Positions 36,640 through 45,548 of a stretch of 53,452 bases of DNA are shown here, piece after piece. The stretch's first letter is position 1. Every line of letters starts with the position of its first letter. A program made the translations under genes and the position numbers. The stretch lies in contig NZ_LAVS01000098.1 of NCBI RefSeq assembly GCF_000986865.1, positions 1-53,452 on the forward strand. The letters run 5' to 3'. The DNA comes from Rheinheimera mesophila. GTDB lineage: Bacteria > Pseudomonadota > Gammaproteobacteria > Enterobacterales > Alteromonadaceae. The notes under the pieces were generated by a model, which was given only the letters and a program-made list of their open reading frames with translations, was not told where the DNA came from and did not search any database.

Positions 36640-38616
36640 ATGCACTTAAACCCAGCCCTTAACCGCGACCAGCAGCGCTTTGTTGACAACATGCTGCAGG
36701 GCCTGCCGAAGTCTTTCACGGCAGGCCTTTGGCCGTTGGCGCAGGCGGCAAAAGACAATCCAACGCCGGAAAACAACAAAGCCTTTCGCAAGGCAGCAAT
36801 TAAAAAGCGGCAGCAGTACGGCCGCAAACTGCGCTACCTGCAACAGTTCAAAATACCCGCCAAGGTGATCAACCACAAAGAAACCACTAAAAAGCTGGCC
36901 GACGAACTGGCCCAGCAGTGTTATGCCGACATGGTAGAAGCCGCCGAAGGGCTGGGGCCGGAATACACGGAACACGAAGACAGAGTAAAAGCAGTGTATG
37001 ACATTGTTTGTCAGCTTAGTGTGCAGCGCCTGCCGCAAGTGCAGCCGCCGCTGTGGGGCATGGAAACCGACACTTTAGCGATGGAATGCGCTTTACTGCG
37101 GATCCAGTGCGCTAAGTGGTGGCGCCGTAAGCTGTTAAAGCTGCGCCGTCAGCACCTTGAAACGTTGGAAATAATGCAGGGCAATGTTGGTAAAGGTGCC
37201 AGTCCATACGCCAGCAAACGCGCTGTGGCAGAGTTTGTAAGGGATAAAGCAGCACAACGCCGCTGGGCTGAGTCGTTAACACTGGTCAATGAATGCGGCG
37301 ACGAAATAGCCCTGATTAACGCCATTGAAGCCAGTACCGCCAACCCTGAAAACGCCCGGGCTGAGCTGATGAAACGCATTCGCGGCCTTGAAGAGTGGGC
37401 CGAAGAAATAGGCTTTGGTGCGGTGTTTGTCACAGTGACAGCGCCTTCGTACTATCACACAACCAGCAACAACTGGAACGGCAGCACGCCAAAAGACACC
37501 AATCGTTACATGGTAGACACCTGGGCAAAAGCACGCGCCAAGTTAAAAAGGGCAGGTGCTGAATATTTTGGTGTACGGGTAGCCGAACCGCATCAAGACG
37601 GCACGCCACACTGGCACATGATGCTGTTTGCACCAAAAGCCGACCTTAAGGCCATTTGCCGCTGCATTCGCTGGTACTTCTGCAAAGAAAACAAAGCCGA
37701 GCTGTTAGCCCGTTTTAAAAACCGTAAAAAGTTACGCAAGCTTTACCGCAAGGCACGCCAACATTGGGGCTATCAAAAGTCGAGAGGCATAAAAGCCAGC
37801 GAACCACGCAAGTTTCATTACCCGTTCCAGCCGCGTTTTGATGCCGAATACATCGACCCAAGCAAAGGCAGCGCATCGGCCTATATCGCCAAATACATCA
37901 GCAAAAATATCAACGGTTTTGAAGTGGACGACCTGATAGACGCCGAAACAGGTAAAACCCTGGGCGATGGCGTGATGAATGTAAAAACTTGGTCCAGCGG
38001 TTGGAGCATCCGGCAGTTCCAGTTTCAGGGCTGCGACCCAATCACCGCATACCGCGAAATTCGTCGTGTGCGCGAAGCCTTCACCGAAGAACACATGAAA
38101 GAACTGGAGCAATTGAGACAGGCTGCGGAAAGCAACGACTTTGTAAATTTCATCAGGGCTCTACGCACCATAAAGGTGGAAATTCAGTACGAAGTTACCC
38201 CATACGGCAATGAGTACGGAGAGGCGGTAAAGCGGGTAAAGGGCATCGGCACCCGGGCAGTGGCGGTTTTGACGCGGCCGCATAAGTGGGAAATGCGCCG
38301 GAGCGCTTTAAAGTCGGGCGACGCCCGACAATCTTGGACTTGTGGCGCTAACTGTACGGATAGATCTGGCAGGGGATCAGAGGATCGGGGTTCAGGTCGA
38401 AATTCATCAAACCACACAGCGCCAACCATAAAGCCGCCAGAAAAGGCCAATCTTCACGGACTTGACGCCGAGGCCATGACTCTGTTGCAGCGGGGCTATA
38501 CGGTAAACGTTGCAGGCCAGCGCTGGAAAATACGCCACGGCACCTTAGAACAGGTGCCGGAACCGCCAAACTTAAGCCAAAGGGTGAATTATGTTGTTGT
38601 CCGTGGTCGACTATAG
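36640..38616 (+). CDS. Replication endonuclease gpA (phage_GPA, HUH rolling-circle initiator)
   Basis: A 658-residue protein. The HUH metal site is PHWHMMLFAP with His at 323 and 325. The paired catalytic tyrosines are Y415 and Y419 (AYIAKYISK), as in P2 gpA. It nicks the replication origin, which in P2 lies inside this gene. The last 100 residues, from about 560, are low-complexity (RSGRGSEDRGSGRNSSNH) and then a small C-terminal module. Start ATG at 36640 with AGG only three bases before it, so initiation is probably helped by the gene upstream. Confidence 0.93.
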   Translation: MHLNPALNRDQQRFVDNMLQGLPKSFTAGLWPLAQAAKDNPTPENNKAFRKAAIKKRQQYGRKLRYLQQFKIPAKVINHKETTKKLADELAQQCYADMVEAAEGLGPEYTEHEDRVKAVYDIVCQLSVQRLPQVQPPLWGMETDTLAMECALLRIQCAKWWRRKLLKLRRQHLETLEIMQGNVGKGASPYASKRAVAEFVRDKAAQRRWAESLTLVNECGDEIALINAIEASTANPENARAELMKRIRGLEEWAEEIGFGAVFVTVTAPSYYHTTSNNWNGSTPKDTNRYMVDTWAKARAKLKRAGAEYFGVRVAEPHQDGTPHWHMMLFAPKADLKAICRCIRWYFCKENKAELLARFKNRKKLRKLYRKARQHWGYQKSRGIKASEPRKFHYPFQPRFDAEYIDPSKGSASAYIAKYISKNINGFEVDDLIDAETGKTLGDGVMNVKTWSSGWSIRQFQFQGCDPITAYREIRRVREAFTEEHMKELEQLRQAAESNDFVNFIRALRTIKVEIQYEVTPYGNEYGEAVKRVKGIGTRAVAVLTRPHKWEMRRSALKSGDARQSWTCGANCTDRSGRGSEDRGSGRNSSNHTAPTIKPPEKANLHGLDAEAMTLLQRGYTVNVAGQRWKIRHGTLEQVPEPPNLSQRVNYVVVRGRL

Positions 38617-38734
38617 TCGGCAATGTCTGTGCCCGAGGGCACCGGCACCAATAGACAGGGCCAAGGACTTTGCCAAACTACCGCAGCCAGAACAGCAAGC
38701 AATACTGGCCGCTTTGTTAGCTGCTGGTCAGTAA
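38591..38734 (+). CDS. Small protein (47 aa) overlapping the gpA 3' end
   Basis: ATG at 38591 preceded by AAAGGG, reading MLLSVVDYSRQCLCPRAPAP then a helical tail KLPQPEQQAILAALLAAGQ. It overlaps gpA by 26 bases in another frame and ends 14 bases before the ogr start, filling an otherwise empty gap. The ribosome-binding site and the fit support it. Function unknown. Confidence 0.5.
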   Translation: MLLSVVDYSRQCLCPRAPAPIDRAKDFAKLPQPEQQAILAALLAAGQ

Positions 38735-38748
38735 AGAGAGGTAAATTT

Positions 38749-38997
38749 ATGCGGATACTATGCCCAACGTGTTCAGCGAAAGCGGTGATCGGAAAAACCG
38801 ACAGAATCAGTGTTGCTTACGCGAACCTGTACTGTTCCTGCACTGATCCAGAATGCGGTCACACCTTTGTTAGCACGGTGTCCTATAGCCACACCTTAAG
38901 CCCGTCGGCAAAAACCGCATCTGATTTAGTAACGGCGCTGTTTAAGGCGTTGCCGCCAGCAGAACGTAAAAAGCTGCAGCAGGAACTGGCTTTTTGA
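38749..38997 (+). CDS. ogr: Ogr/Delta-type zinc-finger late transcription activator
   Basis: An 82-residue protein with the Ogr/Delta finger: MRILCPTCSAKAVIGKTDRI, then LYCSCTDPECGHTFV (four Cys for zinc, plus others). In P2 and P4 such proteins bind at about -55 of late promoters and contact RNA polymerase alpha. I start at ATG 38749 with an AGAGAGG ribosome-binding site; a longer in-frame reading from 38623 gives an N-terminus foreign to the family. Targets should be the divergent promoters in 42689-42888. Confidence 0.92.
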   Translation: MRILCPTCSAKAVIGKTDRISVAYANLYCSCTDPECGHTFVSTVSYSHTLSPSAKTASDLVTALFKALPPAERKKLQQELAF

Positions 38998-39046
38998 GCT
39001 ATAAAGTAAAAAGTTTAGGGACAGAGATAGTTACAAGGGGAAATGA

Positions 39047-39793
39047 ATGTCTGACGGTTTAAGTAGCTCAAAAGAATTGCTAGCAGATGCAAAAAATGCA
39101 TTAGGTGAATTGAAAGTCATTATTCAGAATTTTTTTAGTTCAAATCCCTACCATGTTGTCATCGAAAAAAATGAGGAGTATGAGAGTAGCCTCCACAAAA
39201 TAAAACTTAAACGGGATATGCCTAGAGATTTAAGGACAAAAACTCGCCACATAGCATTAGATATCAGAGGGGCTCTTGATCACGTTGGATATGCCGCAGC
39301 ATTGTCTGACGGGAAGACTAAACCAAAGAAAACCATGTTTCCATTTGCCAAGTCTGAAAGCGAAAAAACTAATGTTAAAAATAAGAACTGTAAAGATTTA
39401 CCACAAGACATTTTTGAGCTTTTTTGGAGCTTTAAGCCTTTTATTGGTGGAGATGATATCTTATGGTCACTAAATGAAGTAGCAAACTGCAGCAAACATA
39501 GAATAATAGTGCCTGTCGGGAATGCTTTACATGGAAGGCAGATTATTAATAACTTTTCTTGCGATGGATGGTTTGATGTAGATTTTCCTGTGTATTGGGA
39601 TGCAAAAAAGGATGAGGCAATAATTTGTCTTGTACATAGCCGAGCTAAAACGTCTTACGACATAGAGCTGGGATTTAACTTAAACTTTGGTGAAGTAGAT
39701 ATAATAGAGGGTAAACCAGTAATAGAAACCCTGGAGTATATTTTAAAAAAGGCTGATGAGATTATAAATTGCGCAGAGCCTCTAATCAGGTAG
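39047..39793 (+). CDS. AT-rich accessory (moron-like) protein of unknown function with RX4H motif
   Basis: A 248-residue soluble protein. TRHIALDIRGALDHVGYAAAL resembles the LRxALDH helix of a widespread uncharacterised bacterial family, and R74 and H79 give an RX4H spacing as in HEPN ribonucleases. Sampled stretches of the gene are about 27-33% G+C against about 50% in neighbours, a sign of recent acquisition. It sits between ogr and the portal gene with its own ribosome-binding site (AAGGGGAAATG). Phage defence genes often occupy such spots. Assignment to HEPN is tentative. Confidence 0.7.
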   Translation: MSDGLSSSKELLADAKNALGELKVIIQNFFSSNPYHVVIEKNEEYESSLHKIKLKRDMPRDLRTKTRHIALDIRGALDHVGYAAALSDGKTKPKKTMFPFAKSESEKTNVKNKNCKDLPQDIFELFWSFKPFIGGDDILWSLNEVANCSKHRIIVPVGNALHGRQIINNFSCDGWFDVDFPVYWDAKKDEAIICLVHSRAKTSYDIELGFNLNFGEVDIIEGKPVIETLEYILKKADEIINCAEPLIR

Positions 39794-39820
39794 TAAGAAG
39801 TAATTTAAGTCTTAAAAATT

Positions 39821-39850
39821 AAAGAAAAAGGCTGAAAAACAGCCTATTTC
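39821..39850 (-). terminator. Terminator between the accessory gene and the portal operon
   Basis: AGGCTG AAAAA CAGCCT. On the minus strand it is followed by TTTTTCTTT, a good terminator for the terminase-portal transcript. On the plus strand a weaker ATTTC follows, which may also end the accessory gene. Confidence 0.85.
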
Positions 39851-39860
39851 ACGAATAGCA

Positions 39861-40901
39861 CTAAATCGAATTAGAATTTTCCTTAGCTTCCATATCAAAC
39901 ACCAGCCGTAAACTGGCTGGAACTTCCGGATCACGCGCCACCGCATCCACCATTATTTTAATCAGCGGCTTGGTTTCACTTTTAAAATACACTTCATCGT
40001 ATTTAGTCGGGTCGCCAAGGCCTGCGGTGTTGGTTGGGATCATGCCACCCAAACCAGCGGGGAAGCGGTGCGCGTTAAACACGTCCTGCGCGCTGACAGA
40101 CTTCACCTGACTAAATTCGTCCTTACTTTCAAAGTTGCCCACAGGAATAATCTGTATGCCTTTTTCCTTGCCACCGGGGATATTTACAAACAGAGAATTA
40201 AAGTTGCCAACGCCTTTGCTTTCCTGAATCTTTTTCTTCAGCTCAACTTCAACTTGGGGGTCAAGGTTCGGGTCGGTGGCATACAGAATAAAGCCCATGT
40301 GAGCGCCGTTAATGTAGTATTTGCGCCGGAACATGGTGGCATCTTCACTCAGCATGGCCGACTGTAAACCGCCCAGGTAATCAGGGCAGCCATACACCTG
40401 TTGCACCGGGTCGTAAATCTGGCACCAGATGATGTCGGCCGCTTTATAGCGTTTGATCTGGTTATCACGTTCCAGCACTGCACAGCCACCGTCACCGGTT
40501 ACGCGGCTTCGATAGCTTGGCAGCGGAAAAAGCCGGATGACTTTATTAAAGCCATTGCGGATTTTTAGCAGCGGCACGTCACCAAACTGGATCAGGTTCA
40601 AAAATGCTGAACCCATTTGCTGTGCACTCATGCCGCCAGACTGATAACGGGCCGCAGCCATATTGGCGCGGCTTTGCAAAATACCACCGTGCTGGGCATT
40701 ACGCCGGGGCAGGTTGGCAAGCAAGTGGCGGTCTATCGGTGGCTCCCAGTAATCGTCGTTTTGGTTGTAATACAACGAATCGTAGTCAGTCAGCCACATT
40801 TTAGGCATCACGGTTTCAGGCATGCTGAAAACCACTGTACTGGGTTTTGTCTCTGCTTCAGCGCTTTGCTGATCAGTGGTTGTCAGTTCGGTATCGACCA
40901 T
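39861..40901 (-). CDS. Phage portal protein (P2 gpQ-like)
   Basis: A 346-residue portal of the PBSX/P2 family. Family landmarks include [79 protein letters not shown], and [30 protein letters not shown]. It forms the dodecameric ring at the capsid vertex through which DNA passes. AAAGGA ribosome-binding site; the first 19 bases overlap the 3' end of the terminase gene. Confidence 0.94.
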   Translation of the reverse strand: MVDTELTTTDQQSAEAETKPSTVVFSMPETVMPKMWLTDYDSLYYNQNDDYWEPPIDRHLLANLPRRNAQHGGILQSRANMAAARYQSGGMSAQQMGSAFLNLIQFGDVPLLKIRNGFNKVIRLFPLPSYRSRVTGDGGCAVLERDNQIKRYKAADIIWCQIYDPVQQVYGCPDYLGGLQSAMLSEDATMFRRKYYINGAHMGFILYATDPNLDPQVEVELKKKIQESKGVGNFNSLFVNIPGGKEKGIQIIPVGNFESKDEFSQVKSVSAQDVFNAHRFPAGLGGMIPTNTAGLGDPTKYDEVYFKSETKPLIKIMVDAVARDPEVPASLRLVFDMEAKENSNSI

Positions 40902-42688
40902 GATGATTTCCTTTGGTGTAGGTAGTTAATTGGTTCGTTAATGATGGCGTGGCTAAGCGCCCAAAAGCCGTCGGCGTGGCCCACTTTTTCAGAGCGGTCA
41001 GCCTTAAAGGTCATCATGCCGCCGCCGTTGCTCATGCCGCGTTTAATGGCCATAAAGGCAGCGGGTAAATCTTTCATATCCTGATCAAGCTGCAGCCGGT
41101 TGGCCTCGACTACATCAATCATCTTCATCACCAGGCGGTTTTTGTTTTCGTTGCTGTAGTGAATGGCAACAGCTTCGCGGGGGTGCAGGGTGTGAACAAT
41201 GTCCCAAACGCCAGCGCCAATCCCTGTGGTATCAATCCCCAGGTAAGTGACGTTATAGCGCTTAAACACTTTTTCTATTTCGCTGACGTGGTGCTGAAAG
41301 TTCAGGCCGCGCCAGTAGTGCCGTTCAAGGCAGCGGAATTTCTCTATTGCAACAATGGGCGGGGCCACCACCACTAAACAAGCGTTGTCGCGGGTACGGG
41401 ACGGATCATAACCCAGCCACACTTCACGATTGCCAAAGGGCCGCGCTTCGCCAGGCTTAAAGTCCTGCCATTTAGTGGCATCAATCATCAGTTTAGAAAG
41501 CGCATCAAACTTGAACACAGAGGCGCTATCGTCAACGAATACGCACAAGTACAGGTTGGCGTAAACCTCTGGGCTGTATTCTTCTTTCAGTTCTGCCGGG
41601 TCAATCAGATGGCAGCCCATAGCAACAGCGGTTTCAACGTCAATGATGTAACGCCACTGCTTATCAGGGCAAACACGGCCGCCGTCTTTTAATTCAGCAT
41701 CCGTTGGGAAATCAATAAATTCGCGGGTTTTGTTGTCGCCTTTCCAATCGTCACCCGTCCAAAACGGGTAAGCAGGGTGGTTCTTCGCACTGGGTGTTGA
41801 AAAGTAGGTTTTATGAAAACGGGTTTGGGTAGCACAGGCGGTTACAACAGCACTGACCTTTTTAAAATCCTTGATCCAAAAGTATTCGTCCACATACACG
41901 TTGCCAGAACGCGACTGGGCAGAACTGGCACTGGTGGCCAGAAAGTGCAGCTCTGCACCATTGCTTAAAACAATGGGGTTGCCTTTGAGTTCAATCTCAA
42001 AGAATTCCCATGCTGTTTTTACAATGTATGAGCGGAAAACTTCAGCCTGGGCGCGTGTTGCTGATATGAAAATCTGGTTTTCGCCAGTCAGTACTGCATC
42101 CTCAAACGCTTCACCAGCACAGCCGTAGGTAAAACCGATTTGGCGCGACTTCAACACGTTGCGGGTTCGGGGCTTGGTTGGGTCGTTTTTTACGTCCCGC
42201 ATCAGCTTTTGGTAATCGAATAAGCTGTCTACCCACGCCTCAAAATCTTCTGGCTTAAGCTGGCTGATATCGTTTTTCGCCTTGCGGCTACCTTTGCCTT
42301 TTCCGCCGCCTTTACTGCCTGAACCACCATCACCGGCAGCGACCTTGCTGCTTTGCTCTGAATGGTGTTCGCCGCTGGCTTCGGCTGCAGCCTTGCGTTC
42401 TGCATCCACCCGTTGCTTTTTAAGCCGCACATGCTGGTTAATCAGCATTTCCAGTTCTTTGATCTGGTTATTTGACTTGTCCGGCACATCGACCAGAATA
42501 GCTATCCGGCGTGCAATGGCGTCGTCGACTTCTTCTTCACGTAGCAGGTCACGCCAGCTATGTTTATCGGCCCAGTAGTAGATTATCCGGTTGTTGGGTA
42601 AACCCAGGTCGTCGCGTATTTCGTCAGGCGTCCAGCGCTTTAAATAAAGACGTTTTGCGGCTTCGCGGATTTCGGGAGAGTAGGCCAT
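40883..42688 (-). CDS. Terminase large (ATPase/nuclease) subunit (P2 gpP-like)
   Basis: A 601-residue protein. An N-terminal HTH ([30 protein letters not shown]) binds DNA or small terminase, followed by a Gly/Lys-rich linker (about 118-136). The ATPase has SRQIGFTY (181-188) and Walker B VYVDEYF (264-270). The C-terminal RNase-H-like nuclease includes [16 protein letters not shown] and [16 protein letters not shown]. It cuts and packages phage DNA with gpM. It is the first gene of the leftward late operon, divergent from the scaffold gene. Confidence 0.94.
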   Translation of the reverse strand: MAYSPEIREAAKRLYLKRWTPDEIRDDLGLPNNRIIYYWADKHSWRDLLREEEVDDAIARRIAILVDVPDKSNNQIKELEMLINQHVRLKKQRVDAERKAAAEASGEHHSEQSSKVAAGDGGSGSKGGGKGKGSRKAKNDISQLKPEDFEAWVDSLFDYQKLMRDVKNDPTKPRTRNVLKSRQIGFTYGCAGEAFEDAVLTGENQIFISATRAQAEVFRSYIVKTAWEFFEIELKGNPIVLSNGAELHFLATSASSAQSRSGNVYVDEYFWIKDFKKVSAVVTACATQTRFHKTYFSTPSAKNHPAYPFWTGDDWKGDNKTREFIDFPTDAELKDGGRVCPDKQWRYIIDVETAVAMGCHLIDPAELKEEYSPEVYANLYLCVFVDDSASVFKFDALSKLMIDATKWQDFKPGEARPFGNREVWLGYDPSRTRDNACLVVVAPPIVAIEKFRCLERHYWRGLNFQHHVSEIEKVFKRYNVTYLGIDTTGIGAGVWDIVHTLHPREAVAIHYSNENKNRLVMKMIDVVEANRLQLDQDMKDLPAAFMAIKRGMSNGGGMMTFKADRSEKVGHADGFWALSHAIINEPINYLHQRKSSWSIPN

Positions 42689-42718
42689 AAATGCGGTGCG
42701 GTTGCCCGGTTAACTATC

Positions 42719-42802
42719 ACAATATCCTCAGTGTATTGTCTCGATGCCAAGCATTAACTAACTAATTTTCTTAGGAATTCCGTTTTATCAAAAATCGGAA
42801 TT
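42719..42802. promoter_or_regulatory. Inverted repeats in the divergent late promoter region
   Basis: Between the terminase and scaffold starts (about 200 bases) lie ACAATA / TATTGT (42719-42739) and AATTCCG / CGGAATT (42776-42802). One or both could be activator sites for the Ogr protein. I did not find the P2 form TGT-N12-ACA. Confidence 0.4.
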
Positions 42803-42888
42803 GCACAGAACGAAGCCCCGTGATTAACCATTTACAACTGCTTAAGCTGTCTGCATCAACGCATATTTTCAGAGCAAAGAGCGGACAA

Positions 42889-43821
42889 ATGCCAAAACAA
42901 ACTGGATGGGTAATAGCAGCAACCGAAGGCGCAACAGTAGACGGCCGCATTATCAGTGCTCAGTGGATCAATGACATGGCGGCCCAGTATTCACCGGACG
43001 AATACACCGCTCTGATCTGGCCTGAGCATTTCCGTTCATCCTGGGGGCCTTATGAAGGCAAAAACTGGGGCACAGTAGATGAAGTAAAAGCAGCTAAAGA
43101 AGGCGGAAAACTGCGCCTGTTCGTCAAACTCACCGCCAATGATTACCTGTTAGAGGCCAACAAAGACGGGCAAAAGCTCTTTATGTCCATAGAGCCAAAT
43201 GTCGACTACAAAGGCACGGGCAAAGCTTACTTACAGGGTATAGCTGTTACTGATTCACCAGCCAGCACTGGCACAACCCGCCTTAAGTTTTCAGTTGGTG
43301 ACACCAAGCACGACTACGAAGTAAGCCAGTTGGAAGTACTGCTAAACACCGACTTCATCAAAGACCAATCAGAACCAACCGACAAAAACTATTCAGCCAA
43401 GGAAAAAGGCCTGTTTGCCGTTCTTGCCGACTATTTCAAAACATTCAAAACGCCTGATCCGGCAACAGACCCAACCGAGGACGAAGAAATGAAACAAGAA
43501 CAATTTGACGCGCTGATGCAGAAGGTCGGCGGCATTGAAACGAAAGTGAATGAGCTGGAAACCAAATTCAGCAAAGGGCCGGAAGGTGACAAGCCAAAGG
43601 GCAAAGAAGGCGAATCAACTGCTGAAAACGAAGATGATAAAGGCGGCGATAAATCAGGCGCTGGTTTCAATGCCGACCAGTTCAACAAGCTGAACGAAAG
43701 CATTACAGGTCTGGTGCAAAAGGTAGAAGGCCTTGAAACCAAGTTCGCAAAAATGAGCGCAGAAGTGCCAGGACAAGAGCCGGATCCAGCAGGCGCAGGC
43801 GAAACAGTACAGGTCGTTTAA
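42889..43821 (+). CDS. Capsid scaffolding protein with protease domain (P2 gpO-like)
   Basis: A 310-residue protein. The N-terminal protease domain contains GWVIAATEGATVDGRIISAQWINDM, ALIWPEHFRSSWGPYEGKNWG and VDYKGTGKAYLQGIAVTDSPASTGT. The C-terminal scaffold is a charged helical segment (QFDALMQKVGGIETKVNELETKF repeated in variant form). I start at ATG 42889 (MPKQTGW), which aligns with gpO, not at GTG 42820. It directs capsid assembly and cleaves capsid proteins. Confidence 0.9.
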   Translation: MPKQTGWVIAATEGATVDGRIISAQWINDMAAQYSPDEYTALIWPEHFRSSWGPYEGKNWGTVDEVKAAKEGGKLRLFVKLTANDYLLEANKDGQKLFMSIEPNVDYKGTGKAYLQGIAVTDSPASTGTTRLKFSVGDTKHDYEVSQLEVLLNTDFIKDQSEPTDKNYSAKEKGLFAVLADYFKTFKTPDPATDPTEDEEMKQEQFDALMQKVGGIETKVNELETKFSKGPEGDKPKGKEGESTAENEDDKGGDKSGAGFNADQFNKLNESITGLVQKVEGLETKFAKMSAEVPGQEPDPAGAGETVQVV

Positions 43822-43875
43822 TCGCTGCATGTCAGCACTTAAACCTTAGTTAAAACTTAGCAGCGAGAAAAACAG

Positions 43876-44910
43876 ATGAACTTAAGCACAATCGCATTAG
43901 CCTGTATTGCAGCGTACAGCAGCAACTTAGCAAAGGCCTACGACACAACAGACGTAAGCAAACAATTTGCTGTCACTGGCCCGATGGAAACCAAATTAAA
44001 AGCCGCGATGCTGGAATCAGTCGAGTTTTTGCGACTGATCACCACCATGGACGTGGACCAAATCAAAGGCCAGGTTGTAAAGGTAGGTAACTATGGCATT
44101 GCAACAGGTCGCAAAGTAAACGGCCGTTTTGTAACAACAAATGGCGTTGACGGCCATGGTTATGAGCTGGTCGAAACAGACTCATGCGCGGCAGTTCCAT
44201 GGTCTACGTTGGCGGTATGGGCTAATGCAGGTTCAACCAACCAGTTTATGCAGTTAATGAGTCAGAACGCCACTTTGCGCTTTGCTCTGGACATGCTGCG
44301 CGTTGGTTTTAACGGTGTATCAGTTGCCGCAGACTCTGACCCAGTGGCAAACCCAATGGGCGAAGACGTGAACAAAGGTTGGCACAAAATTGTGTCAGAA
44401 AAAGCCCCTGATCAAATCGTCATGGACCCTATCTACTTTAACCCTGATGCAGTGGGCGAACTGAAAGACGGCGAATACAAAACGCTGGACGCCATTGTCA
44501 CCGAACTTAAAAACACCCTGATCCATCCATCGTTACGCAACGACCCGCGACTGGTGGTTCTGGTGGGCAGTGACTTAACTGCCGCAGCACAAACCAAGCT
44601 GATGAATCAGGCTGATAAACCTACTGAACGTGTCGCTGCCCAGCAGATGGATAAAACCATCGGTGGTCTTGCTGCTTATACGCCGCCATTCTTCCCGGGC
44701 AAACGCATCACAGTGACCATGCTGTCGAATTTGCACATCTATACGCAAAAAGGCACTCGCTCACGGAAATCCGAAAACTCGGAAGACCGAAAACAGCATG
44801 AAGACAAATACTGGCGCATGGAAGGTTACGCGGTTGAGGAGTTTGAAGGTTATGCCTCAATTGACGAATCAGCTATGACCATCGGGCCAGCTCCAGAACC
44901 GGCACCTTAA
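43876..44910 (+). CDS. Major capsid protein (P2 gpN-like)
   Basis: A 344-residue capsid protein of the P2 family. Early regions are VSKQFAVTGPMETKLKAAMLESVEFLRLITTMDVDQIKGQVVKVG and ATGRKVNGRF. Later come MDMLRVGFNGVSVAADSDP and PRLVVLVGSDLTAAAQTKLMNQ. An N-terminal stretch of about 30 residues is probably removed by the gpO protease, as in P2. It follows the scaffold gene by 54 bases. Confidence 0.94.
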   Translation: MNLSTIALACIAAYSSNLAKAYDTTDVSKQFAVTGPMETKLKAAMLESVEFLRLITTMDVDQIKGQVVKVGNYGIATGRKVNGRFVTTNGVDGHGYELVETDSCAAVPWSTLAVWANAGSTNQFMQLMSQNATLRFALDMLRVGFNGVSVAADSDPVANPMGEDVNKGWHKIVSEKAPDQIVMDPIYFNPDAVGELKDGEYKTLDAIVTELKNTLIHPSLRNDPRLVVLVGSDLTAAAQTKLMNQADKPTERVAAQQMDKTIGGLAAYTPPFFPGKRITVTMLSNLHIYTQKGTRSRKSENSEDRKQHEDKYWRMEGYAVEEFEGYASIDESAMTIGPAPEPAP

Positions 44911-44993
44911 GCCACAACGAGCCAGGCACTGAAAAGGTGCCTGGTTATTCAGCCACCGGATTTTAGTAAACCGAACAACAGCAGGAAAAAGCC

Positions 44994-45548
44994 ATGGGTG
45001 CAATTGCCAATTATCAAAAACGCCGTGCCGCAGAACGCGCACTGAAAGCCAATGTTGCAGAAGCAAAAGAGCAGGTTAGCGAAACCAAAGCGCCTGAAAA
45101 CGAAGCTCTGGCACTACTGGCCGCACTGCTGGGCTGTGATGTTGATGAAGCCATTGAACAAGCAAAAGAGCTTGTCGAAAAAGGCGCCTACATTGCCGGG
45201 TTAACTGAAGAACAGTTAGACGCAGTGCAACAGCAAAGCGGCGTCGACTTAGGCCGTAGCGAAGCGAAAACCGCCACTGATCTGGAACAAAGCGCCGGTG
45301 CAGTGGAAGGCGCAGCAGACGCGGTGACAGGTGCCGCTGAACAGGTTGAAAGTGCCGCTGAGCAAGTGGGTGGCGCCGCTGCTGATCTGGAAGATACAGC
45401 AAGCCAGTTGGCATACACGGCAGACGATATCGGCCAGGCTACCGCTGAACTGAAAGAAGCGACTGCCGAATTAAAAAAGCCGTTGGCGGGGCAAAAATCC
45501 TCCAGTGGAAAGAAAGCCGACGCGCAGAAAAACAACTCGAAAAAGTAA
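44994..45548 (+). CDS. Ala/Glu-rich protein; possible N-terminal part of a frameshifted small terminase
   Basis: A 184-residue protein. A basic start (MGAIANYQKRRAAERALKANV) is followed by a globular segment ALLAALLGCDVDEAIEQAKELVEKGAYIAGLTEEQLDAVQQQ. The C-terminal half has imperfect A-x-x-x repeats (AADAVTGAAEQVESAAEQVG...) that look like a long amphipathic helix. It does not resemble P2 proteins I know. It occupies the slot between capsid and small terminase, overlaps the latter in another frame, and contains an A AAA AAG heptamer at 45473. It may be a stand-alone protein, part of a fusion, or both. Confidence 0.65.
   Translation: MGAIANYQKRRAAERALKANVAEAKEQVSETKAPENEALALLAALLGCDVDEAIEQAKELVEKGAYIAGLTEEQLDAVQQQSGVDLGRSEAKTATDLEQSAGAVEGAADAVTGAAEQVESAAEQVGGAAADLEDTASQLAYTADDIGQATAELKEATAELKKPLAGQKSSSGKKADAQKNNSKK
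45473..45479 (+). promoter_or_regulatory. Candidate -1 frameshift heptamer (A AAA AAG) linking the Ala-rich gene to gpM
   Basis: In the frame of the gene at 44994 the codons read TTA AAA AAG CCG, giving the heptamer used by E. coli dnaX. A -1 slip here enters the gpM frame, which is open from 45449 onward but has no ATG, GTG or TTG before its conserved part. A downstream pseudoknot or hairpin is not obvious. Confidence 0.45.

Noticed and set aside
42820-42888. N-terminal extension of the scaffold protein from GTG 42820
   Set aside because: gpO proteins begin at the position of ATG 42889, and the extension lies in the divergent promoter region.
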